From Ptychodera flava (taxonomy: Eukaryota > Hemichordata > Enteropneusta > Ptychoderidae), in NCBI RefSeq assembly GCF_041260155.1, contig NC_091931.1, positions 21,450,654 through 21,514,653 on the forward strand: a DNA stretch of 64,000 bases. The letters are read 5' to 3'. The notes beneath the pieces are model-generated. The model did not search any database, was not told the DNA's origin, and was given only the letters and a program-made list of their open reading frames with translations. Shown piece after piece: positions 60,801 to 64,000 of this stretch (positions are counted from its first letter, which is position 1; the number at the start of each line of letters is the position of its first letter). The translations under genes were made by a program, and so were the position numbers.

Positions 60801-61852
60801 CTCTCCACGTTTTACAGTTTCTTTCTAATCTAACTGTGGGGGCTTATTTTAGAGCTCTTGGAGCAAGAATGATTTCATCGTCTTAGTTTTTATCAAAAAT
60901 CACAAATCCCGTTGAGTTAACACGAGGATGGCCGCCATTTTGAATTTCAAATATTGGTAAAGGCGAGGTAATTTGTTTCTCATGGCCCAAGCTTCAGAAG
61001 GTGACCCCTGATTTTTATTCTTGATTTTGTAAGAAAATCGGTAAAAGTTTAACAGAGGAAAGTTTGAGCAAAACTTAAAAATTAAGTGTTTCACTTTAGA
61101 GGCGCGTATTACCTTAAAACAGCTGAAATGGTGTGTTTGAGCGTGGAGATACATACCTCCATGGTTTGAGCCAAGACGTTTCTGTTTGGTACATAATACG
61201 TGCTCATATAAGAACAGCGTCATCGCACAGGCAGTAGGAGCAAGACACTTTATGCCGTCTGTGGTCACAGGCAAAGCAGGCAGCGGCCAGGCCTGCCGTC
61301 AAAGTTTGAAAAGTTTTGAAACTATTATCCAATGAAATTGTTCGTTCTGAAAGTCAAAAAGTTGAACCAATCAGAGATGTTGTTGTTTGCCTGCGTAAAG
61401 ATGGCGGTAAGTGGAGGACTCATTTGCACTTCAAGTTCGTTGAATTCCAAGGAGAACAGCTCTTGCTCAAACAACTGTAGGATTGCCTATTGTGAAAACT
61501 AAGTAGCTCATACTGAGTAAAGGTCTCACGGTAATGCCACTATATTTAAAAAGTAGGACGACATTTGAAGAAGAGTTCAATGATGTCAATTTATGCCCGA
61601 CCCTACAGACTACGAACCACAGCCTGCCTTGGCGGCGGCGATCGTCGGGCCTCGGCCTGGCCGGGCCCGACAACGGCTTGCGTACTCAGTGCCCAGCGCC
61701 ATATCAATGAGGGACCCTGCCTGCACTACACGAACAAAGTATTAGTGCAGAGAAGGTCGATAGGGTAGACTATCCAGCCACAGTCACACTCTGATGGCCG
61801 GACTGTGATCCAGCCAACAATCTGCTGACTACTGTGCTACTATTGCCAACAG
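57852..61852. other. Mostly featureless intergenic DNA
   Basis: Holds a C/A homopolymer junction (58162-58183), a diverged two-copy repeat of about 115 bp (58690-58750 and 58805-58855, sharing AGAAAGTCGAA and TTGTAAAATTGAAT) and an AAGATGGCG|GTAAGT sequence at 61387. No gene supported. Confidence 0.5.
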
Positions 61853-61861
61853 ACATCCGCA

Positions 61862-61963
61862 TAGCCCTGCGTACCGTGCTGTGTGTTCCCGGCGTTATAT
61901 TCGGCCTCCCACCAGAGGGAGGCCGTATAACGCCGGGAACACACATCACGGTACGCAGGGCTA
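61862..61963. mobile_element. Mutator-type foldback MITE, 102 bp, 9-bp target duplication
   Basis: Near-perfect palindrome: TAGCCCTGCGTACCGTG on the left pairs with CACGGTACGCAGGGCTA on the right, continuing through GTTCCCGGCGTTATA and CGGCCTCCC to a loop of about 6 nt near 61913. It is flanked by ACATCCGCA on both sides (61853-61861 and 61964-61972). A 9-bp duplication is characteristic of Mutator-like elements. The arms are almost unchanged and the duplication exact, so the insertion is recent. Confidence 0.9.
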
Positions 61964-61972
61964 ACATCCGCA

Positions 61973-64000
61973 CAACTTCTTATAAACTAAGTTTGTGGCC
62001 CATACGTCTCCATTTTCCCCTACATGTTTATATTTTTAAATCCTTTCAGGGCTAGGGGCATATCACGGGCCAATTGATTTGTTGGCAAATTGCTGAAATT
62101 TTACCGATTGTTCAATGTTGATGGGCAGTAGTTTGTGTCTTCTATCATGTCAAAAATTTCCAAAATTTCCGGAATGCTTGCTGAAGTGATGCTGTAAAAT
62201 GCCATGATAAACAGAATTACAGATTTTTACATGGTCATATATAGTTGATGTTTGTCATATAACCGGGCATATAATGTATGAGTCCAGAGAAAGTTGCTGT
62301 AGTATATGTCAAAATTGTGTAACTCTGTGTTTGATGAGAAAAATGGAGTTGTATAGAATACACTATACTACCGACCGTTGAGAGCAAAGGAGCAATGGTG
62401 GTATTTTATGTGTATTGGAATTTTCTTTTGAAAATTGATAAACAGGTCAGATATGAAAAATATTGAAGGGAATATTTAGTGACTTGGTCAATAAAAGTTT
62501 GAGAGGTGATATGATAACTTTTTCTGTTTTTACTGTGTAATGCATATAATCTTTGTCCCCTCTATGTCTAACTTTTCACAATTGATGCTCCATTTAATCA
62601 GTCCCTTGTCAATACACAAGAGTCTGATTTTCATTTTATTGTCTGACAAAAACCACACATTCAATTGAATCTACCATCATATTTCCTGCCAGTCATTAAG
62701 TGGTTTCAGCTTCCATTATCCTTTCATCACCTGATATCAGTTCACCCTCGTTGTTCTCAATTGGGGATGGTGTGCACTCAGTGTGGGCGGGGGGAAGAGG
62801 AGGGGAAGGTTAAAGGTCAACCAGATATCATAGGCAGGGATTTTAGAGGAGTTTAGGTACAATAGCAAGTTTAAGTAATCAATTCAAAGGTTAATAGATG
62901 TTGATATAGCTGGGGTACTCAGGTCAGTGCATGCTGCATGGATGTGATTATAGAGGCAGCATGGGCATTGATTTGGAAGCTGTACCACGGAGAATTACAG
63001 TTTGGTGAACGAGTCATGGATAAGTGAATTTTCAATAAACAGGATGTGTATTAAGCTATGCAGTGTCCAATAACCCGGGAGTGTTTGGCTATTTGTAAGA
63101 CAAGTCAAGTTTTCAACAACCCCTCAGGTAGTCATAACACCTCAGCCGTAGCTGGATTTCATTACCATCACAAAAAGGGCTCTCCACGCTTGAGCTGTGC
63201 GCGGCATAGTTCTCCCTCTTGGCAGGATGGAGTGTATCAGGCATTGCTGAGAAGGAATTTTAAAAGCTTTCCGCAAAGAAACTCTCGGAAGAGTGTGATG
63301 AAATATTTCATGACTTTGTCTTTTTCAGCCGAGAAGAGTCTTAGACAGCTTGTTCGAGAGAAACTGTGGATGGGTGTTGATTTTGTGTTCTGATGTGCTA
63401 TTCCTCCATGTAGGGAGTGTACATCGCTTGGAGATAAAGTCAGTACATTGCTTGAAGATAAAGTCTGTCAACCCAGGAATTAAGGTATTTATGACATGTG
63501 CGCTTTACCACATACTTTTCTTCAACAAATGTTGTGGTGATAATTAACTTGTACTTGTCAGGTAATATACTTGCTCATAGTGAGGTGGTCTTCCTTTTTC
63601 TCAATATTTAGGTTTTAACCCAACTGTTGAAAACAATAGGTCTCTTTAATGATATCATTAATTAAAGTGTGGAAGATTCTTTATGTAGATTATTTTTCTT
63701 GAAACAAACAAACAAACAAGCAGACAAACCACAGGACATGGAAAACCAAGAATGCTACCTTCTAGCATCAGTGATGATTTATGAACACTTATTGTCAGTG
63801 GACAATTTATGGAAACTTGAGAAGTTGTTCAATGAAAAGTGTACATACATTTGTTGAGGAACTTTTTTCCAGAAACTTATTAAAACTTAAAGAGACACAG
63901 TTGCTATCTCTTCTAATTACTTTGCTTAATTTTGTTTGTGTGAATTATTTATGTTGTTCTGCTTACTGACACATGTTGAATTATCAATCATCGGAGCTCT
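61973..64000. other. No supported gene
   Basis: AT-rich with a G-rich patch near 62787-62810 and a 24-bp imperfect duplication (63419-63442 and 63443-63466, GTACAT(C/T)GCTTG). A frame at 63058-63393 ends AEKSLRQLVREKLWMGVDF after an acceptor-like TTTTTCAG, but nothing supports it further. Confidence 0.4.

Noticed and set aside
60900-61274. 124-aa minus-strand frame
   Set aside because: No recognisable domain; composition looks like translated repeat or intergenic DNA.

Overview
The window is animal nuclear DNA. Its genes are split by GT-AG introns of 0.1-8 kb, one intron looks GC-AG, the base composition is AT-rich, and small transposons are dense. I recognise the 3' end of a cytoplasmic dynein-2 heavy chain, a GH3-domain protein (GHDC) and a TEX26-like ciliary/sperm protein. 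Together with the repeat style, this suggests a marine invertebrate, most likely a deuterostome (hemichordate, echinoderm or amphioxus). That placement is inference; no single marker fixes the species.

Layout. 0-3.2 kb (+): last four exons and 3' UTR of DYNC2H1. 3.2-9.2 kb: gene-free, with a 2.96 kb terminal-inverted-repeat element that contains a TTAA palindromic MITE and a hAT-like element. 9.24-17.3 kb (+): a complete seven-exon GHDC gene with a one-base frame break in exon 2, a GC-AG last intron and MITEs in its introns. 15.3-21.5 kb: a cluster of non-coding elements built around 150-230 bp tandem arrays. The first lies in the last GHDC intron and the rest lie downstream. 26.4-39.05 kb (-): an eight-exon TEX26-like gene with a same-strand tRNA-Ser(TGA) in one intron. 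40.1-48.7 kb (+): a candidate small gene (80 aa) whose first intron holds a 5.3 kb inverted-repeat-armed element filled with GATCGCAG hairpin units. 50.4-52.7 kb: a LINE remnant and several broken, tandemly duplicated copies of an unusual protein-kinase fragment. 57.15-57.85 kb (+): the best copy of that kinase C-lobe, with one extra base. 58-64 kb: mostly non-coding, with a Mutator-type foldback element at 61.9 kb.

DYNC2H1 (retrograde intraflagellar transport motor) and the TEX26-like protein (axonemal by family inference) are both cilium-related. Nothing in the sequence shows that they are co-regulated. GHDC is the animal relative of plant GH3 acyl-acid amido synthetases. The kinase fragments and the 80-aa gene were not recognised as known families.

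The least conventional material is the repeat architecture: (i) three unrelated-looking non-coding elements with tandem-array cores side by side, one carrying about six nuclear-receptor DR1/DR3-like sites; (ii) the inverted-armed hairpin array at 40.9-46.2 kb; (iii) a nested transposon stack at 4.9-7.8 kb. Exon boundaries were read by eye from splice signals, frame and family similarity. No database search was run.
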